Positions 1-11,729 of a DNA stretch of 64,000 bases are shown piece by piece (position 1 is the first letter of the stretch; the number at the start of each line of letters is the position of its first letter). The notes beneath the pieces were generated by a model. It ran no database searches. It saw only the letters and a program-made list of their open reading frames with translations, and was not told the origin of the DNA. Both the position numbers and the translations under genes were made by a program. The DNA comes from Epiperipatus broadwayi (lineage: Eukaryota; Onychophora; Udeonychophora; Euonychophora; Peripatidae): positions 11,335,160 to 11,399,159 of the forward strand of contig JAQFVV010012398.1 in the NCBI GenBank assembly GCA_028023455.1, in the 5' to 3' direction.

Positions 1-2196
1 ATTATGGATCTTCTATCAATGTAACATAAATGCATTGAAAAAATTTCATTTCAGTAATCAGAATGGTTTGTAGATTCAATGTACCAAATCTACAATTATT
101 AGGGGCATATCTTGTTGATGGGTTATATAAAGTGAATAAAGAGTAAATTATTATTTGCAAAAATATTTCGTGAAATACTTGAGTTTAATTTTTTATTTTT
201 TTTTATTTGTTGGAAAAGTGTAGCTGTGGATGAAATATAGTGGAAGAATGTAATAAAGCAAATTGTTGATGCTTTTTATGAGAAAATGCCGTGCTATTAT
301 AGCATGAATCTAAGTGAATTTTGATAATCTGCCCATTAGATGATGCCATATGGAAGAAATTAATAAAAAAAAATCCATAAGAAATAGAATGTAAATATTT
401 TTTAGCAAGCAGAGCAGTACAAAAAATATTTTGTAAGAAAATTAATTGATAGTATTAAATGTGTTAAATAAAAGCAATAATGATAATCATCTATAAAAAT
501 AAATGTGCATGTTTATTATGGAATCTAGGTCTTGATATTTTTCCAAGCAAGTCAATATACAAAAAATAATTTATAAGGCAGTAGTTGTTGATAAGTGTAT
601 TAAATGAAAGCAATAAAAAAATCATTACTTAAGAAATGCAATGTAGATATGAGACCCAATGCAAAATGATTAGGTCTTGTTTCATATTTTGTGCTGAAAA
701 TAATTCATTTTGAGAAGAAATTAAATCGAAAGGTTTTAAGGAAAAAATGCATTCCAAAAAGTAATCTATAAGAACACAATTTAATCCATAGTAAATTTAA
801 TGCACATATGTATTTGTTCGAAAAATAGTTTTGAGGTTAAATGTAACAAATCAATCTTTTTTGATATTTTGTATTTTAAATGATTTATGGTAAGAAGTGT
901 ATTAAATTAAAGCTGCTTAGCTAGTCTAATAATCCATAAAAAGGCAGTCCAATCTATAGTAAATTTAATCTGTTGAAACGGACATAATTAGTACTGTCCT
1001 GGCTTCTGACATAGTGCTATAATATCAGAATAGTGGAATTTGTGGCTGCCTACATTTTATGAAATAAACATTTTCTTCTTTTTTTTAAATTCAAAAACAA
1101 ATGTAATAAACACTTTAATATTTTATTATTTCACAAGTAAGGTATCTTACCTTTTATTTCAATGATAAATGGAAAAGCATTAAAGAAAAAAAATTCTAGC
1201 TACCCTAAAAACATGAAAAAAGTCAAATTTTCATTCTCACATTGTTATAGTATAATTACATTTGCTATACTTATTTTTATTTAAAATTTTATAGATTATT
1301 TTTTATTGTTCTTCATTTTTTTGAAGAAATGTATATTTAAAATTTTTTATTCATTTTTTTTTAAAAAAAACTTCTAGTTTTTTCATTGCCTTCACTTATA
1401 TGACACCATCTGGTAGTTCAGTTTTGTACAGCAATAGCATACAATTTTGATGCAGATGTTAAAGTTCAGTGTAACAGGGATCATATCAAAAATAAAATAA
1501 TAGTATGTATTTGAGTCACAGTTTATAATGTCATTGCAAAAATCACCCTATAGTTAAACTCTATATTTATGGATGGCTATTAATGTTAATAACTATTTAA
1601 AAGAAATGTTTGCATCTATTTTGGAAATTTTCTTTTATTTGTCTCCAAGGTCTATGCATATTTCAATAATTTATCAACAGTCATCTAAATGTAAAAAAAC
1701 TGGAGTAATTATTTACTTTAATTCATCCTAATAATTTTTCAAAATTACCTTCTTTTTTTTTTTTTTAAAAAAAAAAAAGGTATCATTTAAAACTTTTAAT
1801 TCTAATATATTAAAGAAATTATGATAACAATTTATAAATTAGTAATTCAAAAAACCATCAAAGCTATATAGAGTTTTCATGTAAATTAAATTAGTTTATT
1901 ATATTATAATTCTATTTACTTCTGTTTCTAATCATGCTATATATATATACATCAAATAAAGTTTTTTTTTTTTTTTTATTAAGGAAAATAAAAATGCAGG
2001 TGACTGATCACCCACTACATAATGTAAATACATTTGTTTAAAAGGAATCTTTAGATCATACTACAGTCAATAATCCTAGTCTTCTCCATTGATTCATAAG
2101 AGTCTTTGAATTGCCAAGTTCTTTAATTCACAGATCCTTAAAACTTCATCTATGTTGCCATGTCTTTGTATAAACCGCATTTATGGAATTCATACT
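1..2196. other. AT-rich non-coding stretch, possible 3' UTR side of the minus-strand exon
   Basis: No open frame, RNA gene or repeat that I can name. There are poly(A)/poly(T) runs and long A+T tracts. Because a minus-strand stop codon lies just to the right at 2197-2199, the right-hand part could be the 3' untranslated region of that gene; this is inferred from position only. Confidence 0.4.
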
Positions 2197-2331
2197 TTAA
2201 TCCGTTTCTGAATTTCTATTGCTTTCCTGTTCGGAGTTTTCTTCAAAATTTTCCTCTTGTGAGCTTATTTCTTCATCATCTGTGATTTCTTCTGTTTCAT
2301 CAGTACACACAGGACTAGTACTAATTTGTTG
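2197..2331 (-). CDS. Candidate terminal exon, acidic C-terminal tail (44 aa plus stop)
   Basis: Reading the minus strand, a pyrimidine-rich tract (CTTCTTTTCTTTTC) and ATGCAG acceptor are followed by 135 bases open in one frame and ended by TAA at 2199-2197. The peptide starts QQISTSPV and ends SNRNSETD; it is very rich in Glu, Asp, Ser and Asn (for example TDDEEIS and QEENFEEN). This composition is unlike the chance ORFs of the AT-rich surroundings and looks like a disordered acidic tail. The exon is an exact number of codons. I do not recognise the protein. A second minus-strand exon at 25309-25365 has the same phase and a similar acidic end, so the two may be alternative last exons, with this one distal. 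No upstream exon was identified. It could instead belong to a separate gene. Confidence 0.55.
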   Translation of the reverse strand, partial: QQISTSPVCTDETEEITDDEEISSQEENFEENSEQESNRNSETD

Positions 2332-2639
2332 CTGCATTTTCTTTGGATAAAGTTTTTGAAAAGAAAAGAAGTGTTTTAATTATAGAATTATATGATTATA
2401 GTTCTAATAGCAAGTATTTTACATATATTCTCATTATATCTGATTTACATTTAATCCATAACTTAAGAATATGGATTTTCTATTTGCTTCGTCATCATGT
2501 ATTGTGTAGTTTAACATAGTTGTAGAATGGTAACCCAAGAGCCAAAGGTTTCCAGATTGATTTTCATCTTAGTAAAGCAAGAAAGAAATGTCCATTCAAT
2601 TAACCTTTGCTGCTTTTAACAGGACAAGCAATATCTTTA
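2332..2639. other. Intron-like AT-rich DNA
   Basis: Directly upstream of the minus-strand exon, including its polypyrimidine tract. Nothing else recognised. Confidence 0.4.
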
Positions 2640-2989
2640 TTGGTATTAAGCTTAAACATCACATGATCACCATTTCCCATGCTTGCTTATAACTGTTATT
2701 AAAACAGGCACCATGGTACTGAACTGAGTTCAGACCTTTATGATTATGTAAGCTAATGAGCTTGGATTGAAAATATTATTGTGTTTTTCACTTTAACACT
2801 AATTGTTTTGGAAGTTCAGTAGAGATAAATGGTGGCTGCTGTTGGATTGCGTTAGATCCTAAGATCTAGGTGCAGTGCTGTCAGATCCAAGACTCCTCAA
2901 TGCACAAGCCTTTTGGCATCCATTGATTACTCTGTCTTGCACTGAGTGGCAATACTGTACGGAGAGTTTTTCCTGTTTTTGGTATTAAG
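2640..2989 (+). mobile_element. Retrozyme-like repeat, family B, with 11-bp target duplication; ribozyme deleted
   Basis: A 328-bp insert (2651-2978) lies between exact copies of TTGGTATTAAG at 2640-2650 and 2979-2989. Its left end (ACATGATCACCATTTC, then a GTTATTAAAACAGGC segment) and right end (GAGAGTTTTTCCTGTTTT) are roughly inverted copies of each other. The body matches family B copies at 49.2 and 53.65 kb in the opposite orientation. The segment that carries the hammerhead in the 53.8-kb copy is missing here: the sequence runs from the helix-I side straight to the CACAAGCC segment. The long TSD indicates insertion by a retrotransposition-like route. Confidence 0.7.
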
Positions 2990-3344
2990 GTATATATGTT
3001 TGCTGTCAAAACAAGTTTATATTTCAAAATTTTATAAAAGCAAAAATGATCACTAAAAGTATGATGAATATGAGTAATAATAAGTGATTTTTTTGCAGCT
3101 TGAAAGGCTATATATATATATGAATTTCAAGCACTAGAATTTTTAGATTATCTGCATTCTACATACTTTTAATTCTTGAGTATTTATTTTATTACTTCAC
3201 TAAACCATGCTGGGCAATATAGAAATAAAGAGATATAAAATGTAAGAGACTTAGAAGAGATAGTGCAAAAGATTATACTAATTTGTAAAAAAAAAAAAAT
3301 GTTTGAACAATAATTGGTTATGGTTAATTACTTTGATCATCTTA
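2990..3344. other. AT-rich spacer
   Basis: Microsatellite-like TA runs and a poly(A) tract; nothing coding. Confidence 0.4.
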
Positions 3345-3870
3345 ATAGTTCTCTAATGAGCTTGCCAATAGCTCTTAACAAGCTTTTCAGAATATCTCCA
3401 ATCCAGACCAGTTTCTGCTACTGGCTTTCTCAGTGAGTTGCTAGGATATTCAAGCATTACATTTAAAATACCGGTCAAGCCCAGCACTTTATCTAATTGA
3501 TAACTTTTAAGTAGAAAATCTGAAATTTTCAGATGTCTATATATCTTCAAATCCAGCTATCTAACTTAAATAGCCATGTAGGATTGAACTAAGTTCAGAT
3601 ACACTATATATTAATAGCTTTAGCAATATAAAATTGCCAAAGCCTTAATAGCAAAAACATAATGGCAAAGAAATAAAGTCATATGTCACATGATCTAATT
3701 TAACAAGCTTGTGTTACAAATGTTATCTAATGAGCTTACCAATAGCTCTTAACAAGCCTTTCAGAATATCCCCAACTCTAGACAGTTTTCTGCTACTGGC
3801 TTTCTCAGTGAGGGTTAGGATTTAAAACACCAGGTCAAGCCCAGCACTTATGGGACTGAATAATGTGCCA
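3345..3870 (-). repeat. Retrozyme-like array, family A, minus strand, two degenerate hammerheads
   Basis: Two units of the family A repeat lie in tandem on the minus strand; the repeated start (AATGAGCTTGCCAATAGC) is at about 3354 and again, slightly diverged, at about 3727. The hammerhead regions (minus strand around 3440-3395 and 3815-3770) read CTGAGAA instead of CTGANGA, so G8 of the core is changed. The second also has one extra A in the GAAA box and GTC in a weakened helix III. Both are expected to be inactive. The second unit is truncated near 3850. Confidence 0.75.
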
Positions 3871-5577
3871 TATGACTTGATTCTTTGCAACTTAATGCAT
3901 TTGAACTGCATTATGTGATATGTTTTGCACAATAATTTACATATTAAGATTGAATTTGCAATTCATTGGTTAAATAGGCATTAATTTCACTTTTGAATCT
4001 CATTACATGTATGGCAGACAGATGCATTAAACTATTGTTTTTTTATAGATAGTGCATATACTTATATTGTTATATATTTTAAAATTGTTATATTTATTTA
4101 CTAATTAAAAGATTTTGCAAATAGCATTGGCATAGTTTTAATTTTGATTTTTTTAAAATTTTTTTTTTTTTTTTTGCATCATGGACAGAAGGAGTTAATT
4201 CAAATAAAGAGGAATAATTTCCAGTTTGGAGTCATTTATATTATTCACTATTATCTTGATTAGATCAAAATTTATTCACAGCCATACCCCCTGCTTCAGC
4301 AGTTTTAAATTGATTTTCCTAATGCTGATATTTTATCAAAAAGTGGGGATCTTTAAATATAGAAATATTATGCTACATTTCAAAGTAATTAACTTTTCTT
4401 CAAAATATTTTCCTCAAAAGAGCAACTATTTTATAAACATGAATGTGTATTGGAAAGTTAGTAGGCTGCCGATTTGACACACAAAAATGATGAGGTCACA
4501 TATTAAAATACTGTTTTAAAGTGAGAGAGAGAAAAAATGATATAAAATAAAATTAATGGCTGTTTGTAGTTTGTCATTTGGTTGTTGTTTTTCTACTTTG
4601 TCTCTTTTTGAGAGGTTAACAAAATTGATTCTTATTTGTTTTTAAGTTGTACACGCTCCTGAAATTTGCATTATCTCCTGTCTCAGACCAAAATACACTT
4701 AGAAATTCTATTTTCTAAACAATAATAATTGTTTTATGTGATTTTAGATTGCAGTGTATAGTAACTATAAGCCATTACGATCCTCTCTCAAGAGATTAGC
4801 GCTTGTCTACAGCTCTATTTAGTTGGTTTAATGCAAAAAAGCAATTTGGGTTGCAGGCCGCTTTTGCTAGTAATAAACTTAGGATATTTATCTGTAGAAA
4901 TTAATCAAATCTACAAATGGTGTTAGTGGATTTCATGCTTGAGAACCCAGATAAAGTAAAAAATTTCTTTACAGGATGAACTAATGTGATCCTTTATAAA
5001 ACTTTTATCTACAATAGGGAGGGAAGCAAAGCAAATACAACAAAGCAGAATAGTTTTTAAATTTATTTTAAGATTACTTCACTGTTGTACATTTGCAAAT
5101 TGAAAAAAAAAGAAAACAACATTTAAATTTCAATAATGCAAAATTATTAGCTTAAGGGAATATTTTTTATCTGAAAATATTGATTAAATCTGATATATAT
5201 CAAAGTTGTGAATAATACAGCATTTATAACTTTTATTACTTTTTTTAAAAATATGTATCTTAGATATATAAAAAGCTTATTAATTTATAATAAATCATAA
5301 AATTACTAATCACAAGATGCATCCATCTTCTTATGAATTCTGTTGCTTTTTTTAATAATTTTAAAAATTCCCAAGTTAATATGTCTTAACAACCAAAATC
5401 AATAAGTGTAACTTTTAGCAGTTAAGAAATTTAATAATATACATTCAAAAATAAAAATAGGAAATATTTGGAAAATATGAAGATAACCAAGGGACTCAAA
5501 TAAGGGTGTTAACTATTTTTAGAATATCCCCCAAAAATACGAAAATGCCAAAAAATGGAATTTCTCTATATAATAAT
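3871..5577. other. AT-rich non-coding DNA
   Basis: No convincing gene. The open frame at 4226-4477 is low-complexity AT-rich translation without recognisable domains. A GC-richer patch at about 4770-4860 shows no motif I can name. Confidence 0.4.
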
Positions 5578-5620
5578 AAGACATATGAATGTCTGAAATT
5601 TTCAGACATTCATATGTCTT
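5578..5620. repeat. Perfect 43-bp palindrome at a head-to-head repeat junction
   Basis: Arms of 21 bp (5578-5598 and 5600-5620, outer sequence AAGACATATGAATGTC) are exact reverse complements around one central T at 5599. The arms are the conserved hairpin segment of the family A repeat, so the palindrome marks an inverted junction between two repeat copies. Confidence 0.85.
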
Positions 5621-6300
5621 CCAGTTCATTCATCCAACTTAAATAGCCATATTGGACTGAACCAAGTTCAGCCCCATATGACTTGATTTCTTTGTAATTT
5701 TATTTTTGCTATTAAGGCTTTGGCGATTTATATTTCAGATTTCTTACTTAATAGTTATTTATCAGATAAAATGCTGGGCTTGTTCTGGTATTTTAAATCT
5801 AATGCTTGAATATCGTAGCACCTCCCTGAGGAAACCAGTAGCAGAAAATGGTCTGGGGTTGGGGATATTCTGCCAAGCTTGTTAAGAACTTATTTGCAAG
5901 TTCTATATATAACACATTTGTAATGCAAACTTATTAAATTAGATCATGTGACATCTGACTTGATTTCTTTGTGATTTTATTTTTTGCTATTAAGGCTCTG
6001 GTGATTTTATATTGCTAAAGTTATTAATATATGGTGTATCTGAACTTGGTTCAGTCCCAAATGGCTATTTAAGTTAGATAGCTAGATTAGAAGACATGAA
6101 TGTCTGAAAATTTCAGATTTTCTATTTTAATAGTTATCCATTAGATAAAGTGCTGGGCTTGTTCTGGTATTTTTAATCTAATGCTTGAATATCCTATTAC
6201 CTCACTGTGGAAACCAGTAGCAGAAACTGGTCTGGGGTTGGGAATATTCTGCAAAACTTGTTAAGAGTTTATTTGCGAGCTCTGTATATAACATATAACC
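5621..6300 (+). repeat. Retrozyme-like array, family A, plus strand, two degenerate hammerheads
   Basis: After a short minus-oriented fragment, two plus-strand family A hammerhead regions follow about 389 bp apart (the AGCAGAAA boxes are at 5840 and 6229). The first keeps the core CTGAGGA but stem II is broken (AAC against GCA) and helix III is weakened (ATGGTC). The second reads CTGTGGA, losing the essential A6. Both are likely dead. Helix I can still be drawn in both between the GAATATC strand upstream and the GGGGTTGGG(G/A)ATATTC strand downstream. Confidence 0.75.
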
Positions 6301-7864
6301 TATTTATGTCAGACTAAAACATTATTGCTTCATTTCTCAGCAACTATAAAGTTGCCTTACTGAACAAAGACAGAAGATGCTTTAATTATATGGGTGTTTA
6401 GTTGTCTATTGTGTGGACACGTATACCTATAAGTATCTTAAAAGTATGAAAATTATATGAATCTAAATTTTCTAGAATTGATAAATCCTTTAGTCAAAAA
6501 TTAGACGTCTGAGATTCATTATAAATAACCAAAAAAAAAAAAAAAAAGAATGTAATGCTTCATATATTAGTCAGACAACAAACAACATTAGTAAATTAAT
6601 TTATATCAGGTTTATTTTCAAATGGTTTTATTCTGAAGATCATTTGTAGAGAATACATTTGAACAGGTCAAACATTCTATTATTGCTTGGAATATTTTAA
6701 AAGAAGAATTTAAAAATATTTGAAAGATAAAAATGCAATGGTTAAATTTGGATATGAAAATAGAAATGAGTAATGATATAAACTTGTGGAATTTCCATAA
6801 AACAAAACTGCATATTTTAAATCCTTTTCATGATAAAAATGCAAAGTGAAAATGAACTTATATAGTTGTTTTATATTGTGATTAACAGAAATATATCTAT
6901 ATATTTCAAGATTGAAATGTGCTTAATAGATTCAAATAGCAAAAGTAATCATTAAATAATAAGATATATATATATATTAATCTAAAGTGTGTATGCATAT
7001 TATTAATAGATCGGATATAGCAGGAGATTGTCAATTAATGATGTGTGTTAGTGTGTTTATATATGTTCTGTGCTTATGAAGCACAGTGTACTAACCTGGC
7101 AACAGAGTATTAAGATGAAATGATAATCCTTAATCATATTGTAGAAGATTAGCAATAAATACTACAAGGCAATAGAATAAATTTGAAATCTTTTAACTGT
7201 TCCATAATGTTTCACTAGTTAAGCTAATTTAAAATGTTTTTAAAACATTAATCATATTTCAAGATAAAAAATATCACTGAAACTGTTTTGCAATAATTTT
7301 TTTTATTGAATTAACTGGAAGAAATATAACATTAAAAGCTTTGAATAAATGGGATTCTGTGAAATGTACAGAGAAAAAAATTGATAATATTGTTATGAAA
7401 TAGCAAAAAAAGTTATACAAATCAAAAAAATATATAAACATCACCTAAATAGTTAAAGGAAAAATTTATTTCAGGAATAAAAAAAATCTCATGATTACAA
7501 AAGACAGATTGTTATCATAATGTATAAGGAAGAATTCTATAACAAATTATATAACAACAAAAGATAAGAAAACAAAATACTTTATACTAGTTAATTAAAT
7601 CTATGAATAGAAAAGCTCTAGGAAGAATTAGAATCATTTTAGATATGTTAAGAAATCAAGAAATAGAAAATAATGTTCAAAAAAATGATCAGATAATCTT
7701 AGAAAATGCAGTCATATATAAAATTATTACAAATTATCTACAAGGAATTTATAGCTTTTTAAATATTGAAATGAATTATAGAAAAGTGTCAATAAGTACA
7801 TGTTGGCTTTTGTATTAGCTACTTGGCTGTATTGCTTGGGAGTTCATAAAAAGTGTGAGTGCCA
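6301..7864. other. AT-rich non-coding DNA
   Basis: Only AT-rich sequence with short TA runs. The 71-codon frame at 7603-7818 is Asn/Ile/Lys-rich and shows no domain; I do not support it as a gene. Confidence 0.4.
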
Positions 7865-7932
7865 GAACTGATTCTAGATACCTCCCAATCCCATGGCAGG
7901 TGCTCTACCAACTGCATTAAACCGCACAGTGT
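7865..7932 (-). mobile_element. tRNA-derived SINE head (degenerate)
   Basis: The minus strand reads GCGGTTTAATGCAGTTGGTA followed by GAGCACCTGCCATGGG, which resembles the D-arm/A-box and anticodon arm of a tRNA. A weak B-box-like segment (ATCAGTTCTGGC) follows about 30 bases on. The fold is imperfect and the 3' acceptor half is not tRNA-like, so this is a SINE head or tRNA pseudogene rather than a working tRNA. Confidence 0.45.
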
Positions 7933-9366
7933 TTGTATTAGCTTATAAATTTAGGAAAGATATTAGATTCTCAAGTTATATTTTGATGTGAGAGCCAGGA
8001 CATTGTTTGATTGGAAAACAAAAGAAATAAATAGAAATTATGTGAATCATTTAGGTTTTGCAATTGATGTAGTTTTCACAAATAATGTTTTATAGGTGTA
8101 GAGAATGTAAGAATTATCAAACAAAAAAGTAAGACTAAAACTAAGATCTACAATAGTCAGTTGCCTATAGCAACATAAATCTCTCAGAAATCCATAAATC
8201 ACAAAAAATATTTTTATTATATATCAGTAAATTGCAATTCAAGAAATAAATATTAACATCATTGAAATCTTCCAATTTACTGATATATAAAATTTTAAAA
8301 AATATTTTTTTGCTTTGATGTTATGTTTTTTAATGGATTCTCCTTATTGTATTAAAATCATATATTCTTTAAATTATGAATTCTCAATGTTACAAATATC
8401 TGTTTTCTCATATAATCGCAATTCTGAAAAAGAAATTGCCATACAAGAGTAATCTCAATAAGTATATTTTTTTTTGTACATGTTTACATTTTTATGTTTG
8501 TGAAATGATGAAATCAAATTTTAACATTATATTTTTTTTCCCCTATTACATGCATGCATCATGAATGAGGTCACTATTAAAAAAAAAGCTCCTATGTATT
8601 CACATGTTGTGTTGTTCTGCTCTATTACATGAATTTTAAATTACATGTTGACCACATCATTGTAATAAATGAATGTAAAACTAAACACTGTTTTGGTATT
8701 TGAATCATGAAAATTTAGAAAGCACTTTTACATTAAAATAAGATATTAAGGCTTAAATTCTTTTTCAAATGCAAAATTTTTTAATAGGTATTTAATTAAA
8801 TTATTCAGGTGTATATATATATAACAAATACAAGTGAGTAAAATAATTTTAGAAATATAATTTTTAGAGATGGAGCTTACTTTGCAACATTATTCATATT
8901 TAAAATAACTTAAGTTAATGCTAATTACACGTTCATGTGAGTTTTTAGTTTAAGGAGATATTCATTAAATTAATATTAAAATCTCATATACATTTGTATA
9001 CTATAATATCTAACTTATATACACCTCCTTTTATCCCTTATTCATTTTATTTTTAAAATAATACAGACATCCATAAATTAAATTACATAATTATTTTACA
9101 AAATAATATAGAAGAATATAGTTTTCTTCATGTTAAAATGTAATTGTACAGTTTTTGAGATCCATCTTTAATCATCATCTTAAAATGATTATTGAACCAT
9201 CGAGATTTTTATTGTTGAAAGCTGTCATTGAAATTTTTATTTTAGTAATATCATTTTTTAGTTCTTTATTCCTGCAAATAATGATAAATATTATTTGAAT
9301 TTTTTTTTTTTTTTTTGGGGGGGGGATAGTATACTGCAATATATCCTTTCTTGATTATTGTGGGCC
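7933..9366. other. AT-rich non-coding DNA
   Basis: Nothing recognised beyond TA microsatellites and homopolymers, including a T16 run followed by G9 near 9300-9326. Confidence 0.4.
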
Positions 9367-9499
9367 AGTATATTGGTAGTCAAAATAAGTCATAGATCAC
9401 ATAACCCTATTCTCTTAAGCTTGTAATTTATAAACAATGAGGATTGCCAGTTCCTCAACAAGCTTTATGATAAATGCTTAGCCAGAGAAAGCATTTAAA

Positions 9500-9583
9500 A
9501 TATCTGTCAGGAACCCCCCCCCCAAATCCTCTGACCATGGTTTCGTGCTTTGGCACTCCTCAGAGAGGTACCAGGGTAGGTTC
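9500..9583 (-). ncRNA. Type I hammerhead ribozyme, intact core (minus strand)
   Basis: On the minus strand: core CTGAGGA (9563-9557), stem-loop II GTGC-CAAA-GCAC (9556-9545) with four perfect pairs, GAAA (9544-9541), then helix III as the self-complementary ACCATGGT, and C17 at 9533 with cleavage expected between 9533 and 9532. Helix I closes next to the core between the CCTCT strand before it and AGAGG after the cleavage site, then continues past an internal loop using a G/C-rich tract. All invariant bases are present. Helix III has no room for a loop within one molecule, so two copies pairing is plausible. Confidence 0.88.
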
Positions 9584-9599
9584 TAGATCTAGTGTCTAA

Positions 9600-9665
9600 A
9601 CCTATCCTGGCACCTCTGAGGAGTGCCAAAGCACGAAACCATGGTCAGGGGATTGGGGGGGGGGG
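9600..9665 (+). ncRNA. Type I hammerhead ribozyme, intact core (plus strand)
   Basis: Core CTGAGGA at 9616-9622, stem-loop II GTGC-CAAA-GCAC at 9623-9634, GAAA at 9635-9638, helix III ACCATGGT at 9638-9645 and C17 at 9646; cleavage is expected after 9646. Helix I pairs CACCT upstream with AGGGG downstream (one mismatch), then TCC/TATCC with the following G run. The G run of 11 or more bases just downstream is unusual and may strengthen helix I through G-C and G-U pairs. This is the mirror copy of the minus-strand ribozyme in the same foldback. Confidence 0.88.
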
Positions 9666-9763
9666 GTTTCCTGACAGATATTTTAAATGCTTTCTCTGGC
9701 TAAGCATTTATCATAAAGCTTGTTGAGGAATTGGCAATCCTCATTGTTTAGTATATTGGTAGT

Positions 9764-11654
9764 TTGGATATTTTATTTTGAGTATGAGATACTAGCACTT
9801 TTTAAATTAGATCAAATGAATTTTATTAATTCTTTTTCCTTAAAGATTGTAATGGTTCATTTCCAATTATGCACTTACTTGCTGTGCCTTATCCTTTAAT
9901 AAATTTTCAGCGCATAATAATTTTTTCACGCATTTTCTTTCTATAACAATAATGATTCTTTTTTTTTCCCCAGAAATACTTTCTTGGCATTTTATATAGC
10001 ACTGGATTTTGAGTTATTGATGAATTAAGATTATCAAATACAGTATGTATGAAGCAGTCAAATTTTTTTATTACTTTGGTTAATTTGATGCACCATTTGA
10101 AATTTAATTTTGTAATTATATTTTAGAGAGGGACAGGATTTAATAGTAAGTTATTTTATATAATGTATTAAATCAAGAAATGATAAAATTAATATTATTT
10201 TGTTTTGTTTTTAATAAACAATTGTAAAATGATTAACACAAAATGTACATGAATATAATATAGTCCTACCATACTTAAAAGATGTGCATATTGTTAATAG
10301 TTAAATATTAAGAAATGTGAACTATTGGTTAAACAAACAATGGAAGTAATTATTAATTTTTGATTAATTAATTATTTGGTTATTGTTAAGTATTAGTATA
10401 ACAACGGATGTAATATATATGCATGCACAACTCTTCTCTTTATAAAAAAATATAAGCCATTAACTTGATCAGAGATGCAGCCTGTTTTAATAAATTATGG
10501 GTATTTACTTTTAAAAAGTTATCAATATTATTTTAATATATATATATGATTATTTGTTCTTAATTCTTTTTATTATTATTATTTGCTTTATTAGGGAAAG
10601 AAATGTATATTTTAAGATATTTTTTATAACAAGTTATTAGAGGATGTTTTAGAGTTTTTAAACATTAATTGTCATTTTATGAAAAATGTAATTAATCAAT
10701 TTTAAAATTTATCCAAATGTACAATTTATGCATAAATATAAAATTAATAAGTTTAAAAATGTTTAAATTTATAAATTTTATTTACAATAATGATATGTTT
10801 TTTTTAGATTTATTGCATTCCATGCTATAGAATTTTATCATAATATTTTATTTGTGCATAATGTGAAGTTATTTTGAAAATTTATATATTCAACCAAATA
10901 CAAAAAAAATAATAATTAATATAACAGCAGGGGACTTGGTTTTGTTTTTATATTTCTGAAAATGTTTTTTGTAGCCATAAATTAGAAACTTAATGAACAA
11001 ATTGGAACTATTTTCAGAAATTACAATCATTGCTATTCATATGTGTGTATTTATTGAGATAAAATCTGTTTGCTTTATTATGATATGGCAAATTAGTTTA
11101 ATTTTTTTAATCTTCAGAACAATTTAAAATGAAATTTCAAATGCAGATATTCTGAGCTTTTAACAGCAATAATGAATAAGTTTTTATCTCAGCAACAAAT
11201 TATAATTTTCATAATTTTTTTTATTTAAAGTTTAAATACTGATGTAGAAACGAGTAATGCTTATTGCAAAAATATCTCTACCACGAATCTTAATTGGATA
11301 AACTTGAACATTTTTTTAGGTTTCATATATGCTTATGATTTGTTTTAGATAGCTATAGTGTAAAACAAAGCTATATAGAAGGTTATTAAAACTCTCATTA
11401 CTTGGTATTTTTCAAGTCTGGACTGTAATACTTTTGCTAATTTTCATTCTAGAGCTGTCAGAGAGACTTACTATACAATAGTGATTTACAATCTGATTTC
11501 CTTTTTTAATTACCAATATGGTCTTAAATTAAATAACAGAACTTAAGTTTGTTTTAACTTGCAAAAGAAATGGGGGAAAGAACTATTGTTTTATAAGATA
11601 TAAAATCGTACATTATGAGGATTTTTTTCCCTTTTTTTTTTTTTCATGTGTCAT
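9764..11654. other. AT-rich non-coding DNA
   Basis: No gene, RNA or element recognised; strongly AT-rich, with poly(T) tracts. Confidence 0.4.
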
Positions 11655-11729
11655 AACACCGGCCGGGACGCGAACCCACAACCGTCTGCAACCAACTTCT
11701 TGCTTGCAAGGCAGCCGCGATGACCACAA
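11655..11729 (-). mobile_element. tRNA-Ala-like SINE head
   Basis: The minus strand reads GTGGTCATCGCGGCTGCC, then CTTGCAA (anticodon-loop-like, anticodon TGC), then GGTTGTGGGTTCGCGTCCCG, which contains a good B box (GGTTCGCGTCC). The stretch between the anticodon arm and the B box is longer than in a real tRNA, so this is a tRNA-derived SINE head or pseudogene, with internal RNA polymerase III promoter boxes preserved. It is a small GC-rich island in AT-rich DNA. The open frame starting at 11704 is incidental. Confidence 0.6.

Larger units (their letters stand above)
9367..9763. mobile_element. Foldback retrozyme-like element with two opposed hammerheads and a 14-bp TSD
   Basis: A 369-bp insert (9381-9749) is bounded by exact copies of AGTATATTGGTAGT at 9367-9380 and 9750-9763. 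From 9432 to 9749 it is a near-perfect inverted repeat with a loop of about 16 bases near 9581-9598 that contains CTAGATCTAG. Each arm carries a complete hammerhead core facing the centre, one on each strand. The arms otherwise contain the same pieces as the 20.3-kb repeat (a TTAAATGC segment and GCATTTATCATAAAGCTTG), which shows common descent. The exact TSD and little arm divergence point to a fairly recent insertion. The first 50 bases (9381-9431) lie outside the inverted arms. Confidence 0.9.

Noticed and set aside
3353-3550. 65-codon minus-strand ORF
   Set aside because: It reads through the hammerhead and helix I region of the family A repeat; the same frame recurs in other copies (for example 19494-19712) only because the repeat does. 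Non-coding.
7865-11729. Functional tRNA genes at 7.87 or 11.66 kb
   Set aside because: A- and B-box-like segments are present but acceptor stems do not pair and arm spacing is wrong; SINE heads or pseudogenes fit better.
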